A stretch of DNA of 64,000 nucleotides from Paenibacillus validus NBRC 15382. GTDB taxonomy: Bacteria; Bacillota; Bacilli; Paenibacillales; NBRC-103111. Positions 1 through 8,154 of the stretch are shown piece after piece. How positions within the stretch are numbered: the first letter of the stretch is position 1; the number at the start of each line of letters is the position of its first letter. The position numbers were made by a program, and so were the translations under genes. The notes below the pieces were generated by a model, which did not search any database, was not told the DNA's origin, and was given only the letters and a program-made list of their open reading frames with translations. The stretch covers positions 1-64,000 of the forward strand of contig NZ_BIMH01000003.1 of NCBI RefSeq assembly GCF_004000985.1. Direction: 5' to 3'.

Positions 1-1
1 T

Positions 2-2170
2 GCGTGGCCGCCAACCGATGCGGCGGCAAGCGCGCTGCCGGAGGCGTGGCGGCCGCATATCGGCCGCGCCGTGCGCGATGCGTCCAAGTGGACGCGGATG
101 GTGCCGTGGCTGGCCGCAGAAGGCCAGACGCTGCGCAGCACGCTGACGCCGGACGAGGCGTGGGAGCTGCTGTCACAAGGCAGCCTGCGCTTGATGGAAG
201 CCGGTTATTCCGTCTTCCTGCCGGCCTGGTGGGACCGGATTCGCAAATGGCGTCCGCGCCTCAAGGCGAAGATCAAATCGTCGGTCGGCAGCGGCCCGCA
301 ATCGATGCTCGGGTTGAACCAGCTCATGCAGTTCGACTGGAAAATCGCGCTGGGGGATCTCGAACTGACCGAGGACGAATTCCGCGAGCTGCTCGCTCAA
401 AACCGCAAGCTCGTGCAAATTAACGGGCAATGGGTGCAGCTTGACCCGGTTCATCTGGCGCAGCTGCAGCAGGTCATGAATCAGGTGCAGAAGAAGCAGG
501 GCCTCTCTCTGCGGGACGTGCTGGAACTGCATCTGCTAGGGTCCTCCGAAGGCGAAGAGGACCTCGATTTTCATCGCTCGCTAAATATGGAAGTGGAGCT
601 CAACGAGCAGCTGCAGGAGCTGGTCGATCTGCTGAATCATACGAAGCGCCCGCCGCTGCAAGAACCGCCGCTTTCGTTTCGCGGCACGCTGCGGCCTTAT
701 CAGATCGAAGGCATCTCCTGGCTGCTCTTCCTGCGGCAATGCGGCCTTGGCGGCTGCCTGGCCGACGATATGGGGCTCGGGAAAACGATCCAAATGATCA
801 CGTACCTGCTCCATCTGCGCGAGCAGCGCATCGCCGCCGAAGCGAACGGCCATGCGCCGGCCGCGGCCACGACGCCCACCCTGCTCATCTGTCCTACCTC
901 GGTGCTCGGGAATTGGCAGAAAGAGCTGCAGCGCTTTGCGCCGGACCTGCGGGTTCACCTGCACTACGGTCCGAACCGCGCCAAGGGCGACGCGTTCATG
1001 GAGGCGTGCCTGGATTGCGACATCGTGCTGACGACGTATACCTTGTCACACCTGGATGAAACAGAGCTTGCCGCCATCGAATGGGAATCGATTTGCCTGG
1101 ATGAAGCCCAGAACATCAAGAACGCCTACACGAAGCAGGCGTCCTCCATCCGTACGCTGCAAGGGCGGCACCGGATCGCGTTAACCGGGACGCCGATCGA
1201 GAACCGGTTGACCGAGCTGTGGTCGATATTCGACTTTTTGAACCCCGGTTATCTCGGCACGCTTCGGGAATTCACCCATCGGTACGTGAACGCCATCGAG
1301 CGGACGCAGGACGCCGAGCTGATCGCTAAAGTGCAGCGGCTTATTCGTCCGTTCCTGCTGCGCAGGGTCAAGAAGGATCCGTCCATCCAGCTCGATCTGC
1401 CGGATAAATACGAATACAAGTCGTACGTATCGTTGACGACGGAGCAAGCGAGCGTTTACGAGAACTACATCCGCGACATGTTCGAGCGGCTCGACAAGCT
1501 GACGGCCATGGAACGCCGGGGGCTGATCCTGGCCGCCTTGACGAAGCTGAAGCAAATTTGCAACCATCCCGGGCTGATCGAATCGGGGAAAGCGGCCCGC
1601 TTGTCATGGAGACACCGTTCGAACAAGGTCGAGCGGTTGATCGAGATGGTGCACGAGCTGAGGCAGGAAGGCGATAAATGTTTGATTTTTACACAGTTTG
1701 TCGAAACGGGGTACTTGCTGCAGCAGGCGCTTGGGGAAGAATTCGGGCGGCCGATTCCGTTCCTGCACGGCGGTACCGCCAAAGCCGACCGTGACCGGAT
1801 GATCGAGGCGTTCCAAGAGAGCGAGGCGGACCATCCGGACGACGCGGGAATCTTCCTGCTTTCGCTGAAGGCGGGAGGGACGGGGCTGAACTTGACTGCA
1901 GCCAATCACGTCTTTCATTTTGACCGGTGGTGGAACCCCGCCGTCGAGAATCAGGCGACCGACCGGGCGTTCCGGATTGGCCAAACCCGCCACGTGCAGG
2001 TGCACAAATTTGTAACGCTGGGCACGCTGGAGGAGCGGATCGACGAGATGATCGACAAGAAGCTCGGGTTAAGCCAGCAAATCGTAGGCACCGGCGAGCA
2101 GTGGATTACCGAGCTGTCGACGGATGATCTGAAGGAGCTGTTCGCTTTGCGGAGCGAATGGGTCGATTAA
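2..2170 (+). CDS. SNF2-family DEAD/DEAH helicase, 5' end cut by window edge
   Basis: ATP-driven SWI2/SNF2 DNA translocase of the bacterial type, presumably acting on nucleoid-bound proteins. The reading frame stays open to the first base (A-W-P-P-T-D...), so the N-terminus lies outside the window; the GTG at 71 is only an internal codon. An N-terminal SNF2-associated region precedes the motor. Helicase landmarks in order: Walker A DDMGLGKT, DEAQNIKN (motif II), LTGTPIENR (motif III), HGGTAKADRDR, then SLKAGGTGLNL and DRWWNPAVENQATDRAFRIGQ (motifs V and VI). The end at GWVD-stop is natural. Bacterial members of this family are usually clearly longer than the roughly 720 residues seen here, which agrees with truncation. 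It converges on the EAL gene with a gap under 50 bp. Confidence 0.95.
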   Translation, partial: AWPPTDAAASALPEAWRPHIGRAVRDASKWTRMVPWLAAEGQTLRSTLTPDEAWELLSQGSLRLMEAGYSVFLPAWWDRIRKWRPRLKAKIKSSVGSGPQSMLGLNQLMQFDWKIALGDLELTEDEFRELLAQNRKLVQINGQWVQLDPVHLAQLQQVMNQVQKKQGLSLRDVLELHLLGSSEGEEDLDFHRSLNMEVELNEQLQELVDLLNHTKRPPLQEPPLSFRGTLRPYQIEGISWLLFLRQCGLGGCLADDMGLGKTIQMITYLLHLREQRIAAEANGHAPAAATTPTLLICPTSVLGNWQKELQRFAPDLRVHLHYGPNRAKGDAFMEACLDCDIVLTTYTLSHLDETELAAIEWESICLDEAQNIKNAYTKQASSIRTLQGRHRIALTGTPIENRLTELWSIFDFLNPGYLGTLREFTHRYVNAIERTQDAELIAKVQRLIRPFLLRRVKKDPSIQLDLPDKYEYKSYVSLTTEQASVYENYIRDMFERLDKLTAMERRGLILAALTKLKQICNHPGLIESGKAARLSWRHRSNKVERLIEMVHELRQEGDKCLIFTQFVETGYLLQQALGEEFGRPIPFLHGGTAKADRDRMIEAFQESEADHPDDAGIFLLSLKAGGTGLNLTAANHVFHFDRWWNPAVENQATDRAFRIGQTRHVQVHKFVTLGTLEERIDEMIDKKLGLSQQIVGTGEQWITELSTDDLKELFALRSEWVD

Positions 2171-2218
2171 AATGGCAGCGACCGGGCACGGGACTGTACC
2201 TTCGCCTGGTGCGCCCAG

Positions 2219-3415
2219 TTAAATCGTCAAATCAAAAAACAAATAACAGGCTCCGCCCAGCGGACACGAATAGGTCTGCATGGTCAGAGAGCTGTCAAGA
2301 TCGGTATAAGGCTGTGACAGACATCCCTGCCGTTGGTGTTTCATTTGCAGCACGGTAGGGATGAAGTACGGCCGCCAGATCCAGTTGGATTCTTGATAAC
2401 GAACGTCTCGGCTCCAGCTCCCGTCCGCTTCGCGCGAGAAGTTCGAGGACACCTGAAACCCCTCTTCCTTGCAGATGTATATACGGACCACGTTCGCACC
2501 GACGTGCGGCAGCAGCTTGCCGATCAGCGCATCGGCGTCTGCCGATGAACGGATTTCTACGGAAGACGGCACCAGGCCGCTCAACCTTTCCGTTGCCGCG
2601 AACAAGCGGTGCTGGCGGTCCAGCTCGCTATGCGTAAACACGGCGATACTCTCCCGAAGCAGCCCTTCGTAAGCATCTTCCTGCTGCAGGTCCGCCTCAG
2701 CCTGCGAGAACAGATACCCTTGCACGTAGCGCGCCCCCACCTGCAGGGCATGATTCAAATCTCCCTTCGTTTCCACCCCCTCCACGAGCAGCGAAGCGCC
2801 CATTTGCGCGGCCAGAATGGAGAATGAGTTCAAGACGGCGTTGTATCCGTGGTCTACGGCGCTTTTTTTCAACAATTTTAAATCGATTTTCAGAATGTGC
2901 GGCTTCACACTGGCGATCCGATCATAATTGCTGTAACCGCTGCCGATGTCATCGACTGCAATCAGACAGCCGGCCTCGCGGTACTGCCCGATCATCTCCG
3001 ACAGCTCGTCGAGTCCGCCCGTGAAATCCTCCTCCGTAATTTCGATCACGATGCGCGAAGGATCCAGCCCGTGACGCCTCATCATCTGCAAGGTCGGCAG
3101 CTCTCGCTTCTCCCGGTATATGCGATGGATCCAGGACGGCTTAAGATTGATAAACAGCTTGGCATCGGAATCCGCATTCGCCATGCGCCCGATAGCCCGC
3201 GACCGAATAATCCGATCGATCCGCAAATGCTCGGCTTCACTGTACGACGTGTTCTGAAAAAAGGGGCCCAGGCTGCGTACTATGCCGGGACTGACCCGGC
3301 GCCCGAGCGCCTCATATCCGATAATGCGCTGCGTCTGCAAAGACAAGACCGGCTGGAAATAAGGAAACGTTTCGGCAGCAGGAGGTAACGGTGCTCGCAG
3401 ATCCGGATCGATCAT
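2219..3415 (-). CDS. YkuI-type EAL domain c-di-GMP phosphodiesterase
   Basis: Predicted cytosolic c-di-GMP phosphodiesterase of 398 residues. An EAL domain (about residues 15-250) is followed by a PAS-like YkuI C-terminal domain, whose signature is visible as NWIWRPYF, LSQPYTDLDSS and CYLFFDL near the end. The usual metal and catalytic residues are present: EAL at 35-37, N90, E125, DD at 155-156, K177 and E212. Bacillus subtilis YkuI itself carries a degenerate EVL motif, so this copy looks more canonical. I chose the second ATG (3415) because the GGAGG box abuts the first ATG at 3424 with no spacing but lies 9 nt from this one. It is divergent from the hybrid kinase, and the intergenic region (3416-3644) carries AT-rich promoter-like sequence. 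Family assignment is firm; activity is inferred. Confidence 0.9.
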   Translation of the reverse strand: MIDPDLRAPLPPAAETFPYFQPVLSLQTQRIIGYEALGRRVSPGIVRSLGPFFQNTSYSEAEHLRIDRIIRSRAIGRMANADSDAKLFINLKPSWIHRIYREKRELPTLQMMRRHGLDPSRIVIEITEEDFTGGLDELSEMIGQYREAGCLIAVDDIGSGYSNYDRIASVKPHILKIDLKLLKKSAVDHGYNAVLNSFSILAAQMGASLLVEGVETKGDLNHALQVGARYVQGYLFSQAEADLQQEDAYEGLLRESIAVFTHSELDRQHRLFAATERLSGLVPSSVEIRSSADADALIGKLLPHVGANVVRIYICKEEGFQVSSNFSREADGSWSRDVRYQESNWIWRPYFIPTVLQMKHQRQGCLSQPYTDLDSSLTMQTYSCPLGGACYLFFDLTI

Positions 3416-3644
3416 ACTCTTCATCCTCCATCACCCTCTGAATGTGTTATTTTATTTCACCAAATTATGATAGAGAATATAACATGCAATGATGATTACT
3501 AATTCTAAAGCAGCGGCGGCCGTCGTGCAATCAGGAGCTGCGCGTTGCTCCAAAATGAAGCAATCGCTACCCGAGAGGAATTCGCTGTACAATTGTCGAA
3601 TAATGGGAGATGACTTTTTATTTTACCTCAGGGGTGGTTATGCA

Positions 3645-6581
3645 ATGAATATACTCCGCTCCAAGATGCCTATTGTTTATTCGGCTATCATCGTCTGCCT
3701 CGTTACGGTGGTCAGCGTATCCAGCTTCATTGCCTCCGCCAATACCGAAGCCAAGCTGGAGAACCTCGTCAGCGGAGTCATTCCCCTGAACAATCTGGCT
3801 GAACATCTGCTGGTCGACTTCATTCATATGGAGACGGGCTTGCGCGGGTACGAAATATCGGGCGACGACAAGTTCCTGGAGCCTTATCATGCCGGTAAGG
3901 CGCAACTTGAGCTCGATCTCCGCGCGCTGTCCGATTATCAACAACAATACGATCGTCTCGATACTGTGATGACCGTCGAGGCGCTTCCGTCGATCCGGCA
4001 GTTGCAAGATTATTACGCCGGGCAACTTGATTTGATAAGAGACGGCCGGAGAGACACCGCTCTACAGAGCGTATCGATCGGCAAGACGTATATGGACCGG
4101 TTTCGGGCCGCACATGGTAAGGTGATGGACGAAATCGATCAAATCGCCCTCGACGCGCATCAATCGGCCCATAACGCCAAACGTCTGGCGCGCATTATCC
4201 TTGTGATCGGAGGCGCGGCCGACGCTATTGCCGTCATCCTCTCCGTCATTATCTTCAGACGCGCCGCCCGGGCCGAGAAGGCGCTGCGCCACAGCGAGGA
4301 GACGTACCGCTTCATGGCGGAGAGCCTGGAGACGCAGAACGAGGAAATCATCGCGCAGCAGGAAGAGCAAGAGTCGACGCTGGAGAAGCTGTCCGAGCGC
4401 GAACGCGAGCTGGAAGCCATTACCGGATATCAGGAAAAGCTGACCGGAGCTACACATTTGGACGCGTTCCTGAACACCTCCGTGCCCGCCCTGCTCGAAA
4501 CGCTGCAGCTCGATGCCGCCATGCTCGTCGTCAATAAAGCGGCTTTGGACGAAGCTCGAGGCGGCCACAGCGACAGCGATAATCCTAGCGATACGGCGGG
4601 CAATCCTTTATTTGAAACGATTTACGCCATCGGCTATCCGTCCAGCCTTCCCGCTTCGCGTCAAAGCGAATTATACGGCACCGCTCGGCGCGTTCTGCTG
4701 GAGAAGCGGATGCTGGAATCGGTCCGCAACGTGTCCGAGCAGGAACGCGGGTTCCACCTGGGCATTCGGCAAGCTGCCGATTATTATTTCCCGCTCCTGA
4801 ACGACCGGCAGGAAAGCATCGGATTTCTGCTGTTGACCGGCTACCTTACGTCCTCCTCCAACCAGAAGGTACGCCTCGCTCAGGGCTTAATCCGCCAGTT
4901 CGGGCTCGCCTTTATGGCGCAGCAAACGAATGAGGCGCGCCGGCGGCAGAGTGTGAAGCTGGAGCAATTAAACGAACAGCTGCAGCAAGAGAAGCGGATG
5001 ATCGAGGAGCAGCGCGACTTGATCGAGAACATTTTGGAATCCGCGCACGAAGGCATGATCATGTGCGACAGGCATGGTCATATCCTATTTCTTAATCAGC
5101 GCATGAAAAACTTCCTCGACATCTCGCATGAGGTCGGGGAATCCATCGTCACGGCCATTCGAATTTGGAACGACACCCCGACGAGCGGCCAAATCTTGTC
5201 TTCCGTGGAAGGATTGCTGAGGGGCAGAACGGAAAATATTACAGAACGCTTCTTCTATACGACCGACGATGGCCAGATGCGCCACGTCGAATTGTACGCC
5301 ACGAAGATGGGCGATTCGTCCAAACGGCCCGACTCCGGCTTCCTCTTCGTCGTACGCGATCGTACGGAGGAAGAGAAAATCGACGAGATGAAGAACGAAT
5401 TTATAAGCACCGTCTCGCATGAACTGCGAACGCCGCTTTCCAGCGTGCTGGGCTTCATCGAAATTATGCTGCATCGCCAGCTGACGCCGGAGAAGCAGCG
5501 CAAATATTTGCAAACCGTGTACAAGGAAGCGGGCCGTTTGTCCACGCTTATTAACGACTTCCTGGATTTGCAGCGGATGGAATCCGGCAAACAGGCCTAT
5601 CATTTCGTTCCCGTCGAATTGGGCGCGCTGCTGCGGGAGGTCGCCGAGCCATGGAAGGCGGAGCAAACGCATGAAATCCGGCTGCACAGACCCGAACGGG
5701 AGGTGTGGGTGCGGGGCGACGCCGACCGGCTGATGCAGGTGGCGCACAATCTGATCAGCAACGCCGTCAAGTATTCTCCCCAAGCGAACCGTGTTGACAT
5801 CACGATACGCGAGAACGGGAGTACCGTCAGCTTCGAGGTACAGGACTACGGGCTTGGCATACCGGAAGAAGCGAAGGGCAGCATGTTCACCAAATTTTTC
5901 CGCGTAGATAACTCCGACCGGCGGCAGATCGGCGGTACCGGCCTCGGTCTGTCTATCGTCCGCGAGATTATGGACGCCCATCAAGGCTCCATCCATTTCG
6001 AGTCGACGATGGGAGAGGGCAGCGTGTTCACCGTTACCTTGAACGCTTATCAGGTCGGAAATGCCGAAGGCAGTATTCTGCTGCTGGAAGACGATGACAA
6101 TGCCGCCAAGCTGATTCAAGTCGCTTTGATGAAGCTGCAAATCCCGACGATTCACGTGCGCTCCGCCGAAGAAGGGCTTCTTGCACTGGAACGCGTCGAT
6201 CAATATCCGCCGCGGCTGTGCATCGTGGACATTCATTTAAAGGGGCCCCAATCGGGGTGGGATTTCCTGACCGAGCTGTACAGGCATCCCAAGTTTCACC
6301 GCACGCCGGTTATCGTCTCCACGGCGCTCGAGCCGCCGCACGACTATTACGAGAAGGATTCGGAGAAATATTTGCGCAAGCCGTTTACCGTAAATAAACT
6401 GCTTCAGGTCGCCGAGCATCTCATGTTTCATAACGATCGCCGCCCGGCATATATTTTCCCGCCGCAGGACGAAAGCCTTATTCGCAGCCGGCTGGCCCAG
6501 AGCGGCATCGAGATTGAATCGATTACGACAGGCAGCGATCATATCCAGATTGAACCGACGCTGAAGCAAGGCACGGTTTGA
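3645..6581 (+). CDS. CHASE3-GAF-PAS hybrid sensor histidine kinase/response regulator
   Basis: Membrane hybrid kinase of 978 residues. Order: TM1 (about 7-30), CHASE3 extracytoplasmic sensor with the LRGYEISGDDKFLEPY signature, TM2 (about 187-210), a Glu/Gln-rich coiled coil, a GAF-like region (about 270-450), a second coiled coil, PAS (about 485-605), HisKA with SHELRTP (phospho-acceptor H592), HATPase_c with NLISNAVKYS and GGTGLGLSI, then a receiver domain with DDD acidic pocket, phospho-acceptor D862 in CIVDIHLKG, and KPF lysine. A tail of about 45 residues of unknown function follows the receiver. The ATG at 3645 was preferred over upstream in-frame starts because GGGGTGG lies about 8 nt before it. 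No DNA-binding output is present, so phosphotransfer to a partner or internal feedback is likely. Confidence 0.92.
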   Translation: MNILRSKMPIVYSAIIVCLVTVVSVSSFIASANTEAKLENLVSGVIPLNNLAEHLLVDFIHMETGLRGYEISGDDKFLEPYHAGKAQLELDLRALSDYQQQYDRLDTVMTVEALPSIRQLQDYYAGQLDLIRDGRRDTALQSVSIGKTYMDRFRAAHGKVMDEIDQIALDAHQSAHNAKRLARIILVIGGAADAIAVILSVIIFRRAARAEKALRHSEETYRFMAESLETQNEEIIAQQEEQESTLEKLSERERELEAITGYQEKLTGATHLDAFLNTSVPALLETLQLDAAMLVVNKAALDEARGGHSDSDNPSDTAGNPLFETIYAIGYPSSLPASRQSELYGTARRVLLEKRMLESVRNVSEQERGFHLGIRQAADYYFPLLNDRQESIGFLLLTGYLTSSSNQKVRLAQGLIRQFGLAFMAQQTNEARRRQSVKLEQLNEQLQQEKRMIEEQRDLIENILESAHEGMIMCDRHGHILFLNQRMKNFLDISHEVGESIVTAIRIWNDTPTSGQILSSVEGLLRGRTENITERFFYTTDDGQMRHVELYATKMGDSSKRPDSGFLFVVRDRTEEEKIDEMKNEFISTVSHELRTPLSSVLGFIEIMLHRQLTPEKQRKYLQTVYKEAGRLSTLINDFLDLQRMESGKQAYHFVPVELGALLREVAEPWKAEQTHEIRLHRPEREVWVRGDADRLMQVAHNLISNAVKYSPQANRVDITIRENGSTVSFEVQDYGLGIPEEAKGSMFTKFFRVDNSDRRQIGGTGLGLSIVREIMDAHQGSIHFESTMGEGSVFTVTLNAYQVGNAEGSILLLEDDDNAAKLIQVALMKLQIPTIHVRSAEEGLLALERVDQYPPRLCIVDIHLKGPQSGWDFLTELYRHPKFHRTPVIVSTALEPPHDYYEKDSEKYLRKPFTVNKLLQVAEHLMFHNDRRPAYIFPPQDESLIRSRLAQSGIEIESITTGSDHIQIEPTLKQGTV

Positions 6582-6590
6582 CGCGCAGGT

Positions 6591-6626
6591 CAAATAGACG
6601 GTACGCATGTTCGTACCGTCTATTTG
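6591..6626. terminator. Bidirectional hairpin between kinase and phosphoesterase
   Basis: Perfect 15-bp inverted repeat CAAATAGACGGTACG / CGTACCGTCTATTTG with a 6-nt loop. It lies 10 bp after the kinase stop, and its right arm contains the stop codon of the convergent phosphoesterase gene, so it can serve both transcripts. The downstream T tract is weak on either strand. Confidence 0.75.
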
Positions 6627-7708
6627 GGCATGTCCGGTGCGGCGGCTCGCCACATGCCTCGCTCAAAGCGGCACTCCGTCCGGGTTATCCAACGCCCCTG
6701 CCGGAAATCGCGGCCGCGAATGACAACGTGGTCCTGCTCCACACGTACGACCAGCCCCTCGCTTCGGTCGTCGGCGCTTCCGGAAGCTTCAGCCGGTCCC
6801 TCATATTCCGGGCGGCTGACCGATGACCCGGCTACGGACAATAGCCGGTCCGCGACGACAGTCCCGGACTGCCCCAGCCCCGCATGCGTATGGCCGGAGA
6901 ACACAATCACCCGCGGATGCCGCGACAGTATGTCCCGAAGCTCGCGGTGCTGCACGACACCGCGCCCGCGTCCGCTTCCGGCTACCGTATTCGGCAGCGG
7001 TTGATGCAGAAACACGAAGATCGGCTGTCCGGAAGGCTCCTCCGCCTGCAGCCGCCGCTCCAGCCAACGAAGCTGCTCCTCGCTAAGGAACGCATCTTCA
7101 CCGTAAGACGGATCGGATAGCCGGTATCGCTCCGAACCCAGGAATAGAAACAAGCGATCGTGCAGGCTCCGTTCCCGGCACACCTTCGGTTGGCCGGTGA
7201 AGCGCAGAAACCGTCCGATGGCCGCCTCTTCCGTCTCTCCGTTCGGGAATCCTTTCGGCCGCCATTGCCGATTGGCCCCGTGCCACATCCGGTAAAACTC
7301 GTGATTGCCGAGCGTGAAGTGAATTTCGCCCGGATGCGGACGTTCGGATAACAGCCGCTGCAGCGTCCTATAGTCCTCCGGGTCGCCGTCGCCCAAATCG
7401 CCGTTCAGCACGAGCGCCTCCGCTTCAGGCGCCGCACCGTGCAAGTCGTCGAGCGCCCGCTCAAATTTCCGGATCGCCTGGCGATCCCAGCTCTGCACGT
7501 GAATGTCGCTTAGCACCGCGAAGGTCAGCGGCGATGAGCGGCCGGCCGCGGGCGGCGTGAGAGATCCGGGTGCAGCAGAATGCGCATTCGGGCCCGCAGC
7601 CTCCCAAAGCTCGCCTGAGCGGCCGGCCGCCATGCTTCCGGCTGCGGGCTGTGCGCCCAACAGCCAGACGCAGACGGCCGCGCGAAGCAAGCTTCCAAGA
7701 AAACTCAC
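6620..7708 (-). CDS. Secreted calcineurin-like metallophosphoesterase
   Basis: Predicted exported metallophosphoesterase of 362 residues. A short N-terminal hydrophobic segment ending near ACVWLLGAQPAAGS resembles a signal peptide. The calcineurin metal-site motifs appear in order: LSDIHVQSWD (D-x-H), LNGDLGDGD (GD), LGNHEF (GNHE), FLHQPL and FSGHTHAG (GHTH). Start is GTG at 7708, with GGGAGG 8 nt upstream. The 3' end overlaps the shared terminator hairpin. It stands alone, so neither substrate nor pathway can be read from context. Metal dependence and fold are well supported; substrate (phosphodiester, phosphomonoester or nucleotide) is unknown. Confidence 0.88.
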   Translation of the reverse strand: MSFLGSLLRAAVCVWLLGAQPAAGSMAAGRSGELWEAAGPNAHSAAPGSLTPPAAGRSSPLTFAVLSDIHVQSWDRQAIRKFERALDDLHGAAPEAEALVLNGDLGDGDPEDYRTLQRLLSERPHPGEIHFTLGNHEFYRMWHGANRQWRPKGFPNGETEEAAIGRFLRFTGQPKVCRERSLHDRLFLFLGSERYRLSDPSYGEDAFLSEEQLRWLERRLQAEEPSGQPIFVFLHQPLPNTVAGSGRGRGVVQHRELRDILSRHPRVIVFSGHTHAGLGQSGTVVADRLLSVAGSSVSRPEYEGPAEASGSADDRSEGLVVRVEQDHVVIRGRDFRQGRWITRTECRFERGMWRAAAPDMPK

Positions 7709-7887
7709 AGCTCATCCCTCCCTTTCATCGATATGCCTCTAATATGCGATATTTCCCCAGTTTTTAGAACCGCTATAGGCATCCGCTGAAAAATCAGGGA
7801 CGGTGACATTGGCCCAATCCGCTCCTGCACCCCCGACATAAGATGTATGGTGTGAAAGCACAAAACCACCTTAAGGAGGAAACAACA

Positions 7888-7977
7888 ATGTCACATGTAG
7901 GTCACGGTTTCACTTCCACGGGCGTAATTCTGGTACTCTTCATTCTGCTGGTCATCGTCAGCCGCGCGTTTTTATAA
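7888..7977 (+). CDS. YjcZ/YqfC-like sporulation mini-protein
   Basis: A 29-residue ORF starting MSHVGHGFTSTG followed by a single hydrophobic helix rich in Val, Ile and Leu and ending SRAFL. It has a very strong ribosome-binding site (AAGGAGGA, 7 nt before the ATG). The composition (short Gly/His head, then a VLFILLVIV-type core) is that of the YjcZ family, tiny spore-associated peptides common in Bacillales. Transcription by a late sporulation sigma factor would be expected; CATAAGATG about 50 bp upstream resembles a sigma-K -10 element, but no matching -35 was found. The roughly 180 bp before it hold nothing else recognisable. Confidence 0.75.
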   Translation: MSHVGHGFTSTGVILVLFILLVIVSRAFL

Positions 7978-8092
7978 TTGATAAATGCGGTTCGGGCCGT
8001 CACAGGCCTCGGGCCTTCTACCTAATCGGCCACAACAACGGTCAGGAAGATGTACGGAGCTCTACTGCGCAGCGCTCGATTGACCCCCCAAA

Positions 8093-8126
8093 AAAGGCGT
8101 CCGGCTCATAAGAGCCGGACGCCTTT
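8093..8126 (-). terminator. Terminator of chemoreceptor gene
   Basis: Perfect 15-bp stem AAAGGCGTCCGGCTC / GAGCCGGACGCCTTT with an ATAA loop. Read on the minus strand it is followed by a T run and lies just past the chemoreceptor stop at 8155. It can also stop rightward transcription from the mini-gene at 7888. Confidence 0.85.
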
Positions 8127-8154
8127 GCCTAGCGCTGCCGTAAATGTCTTCGCG

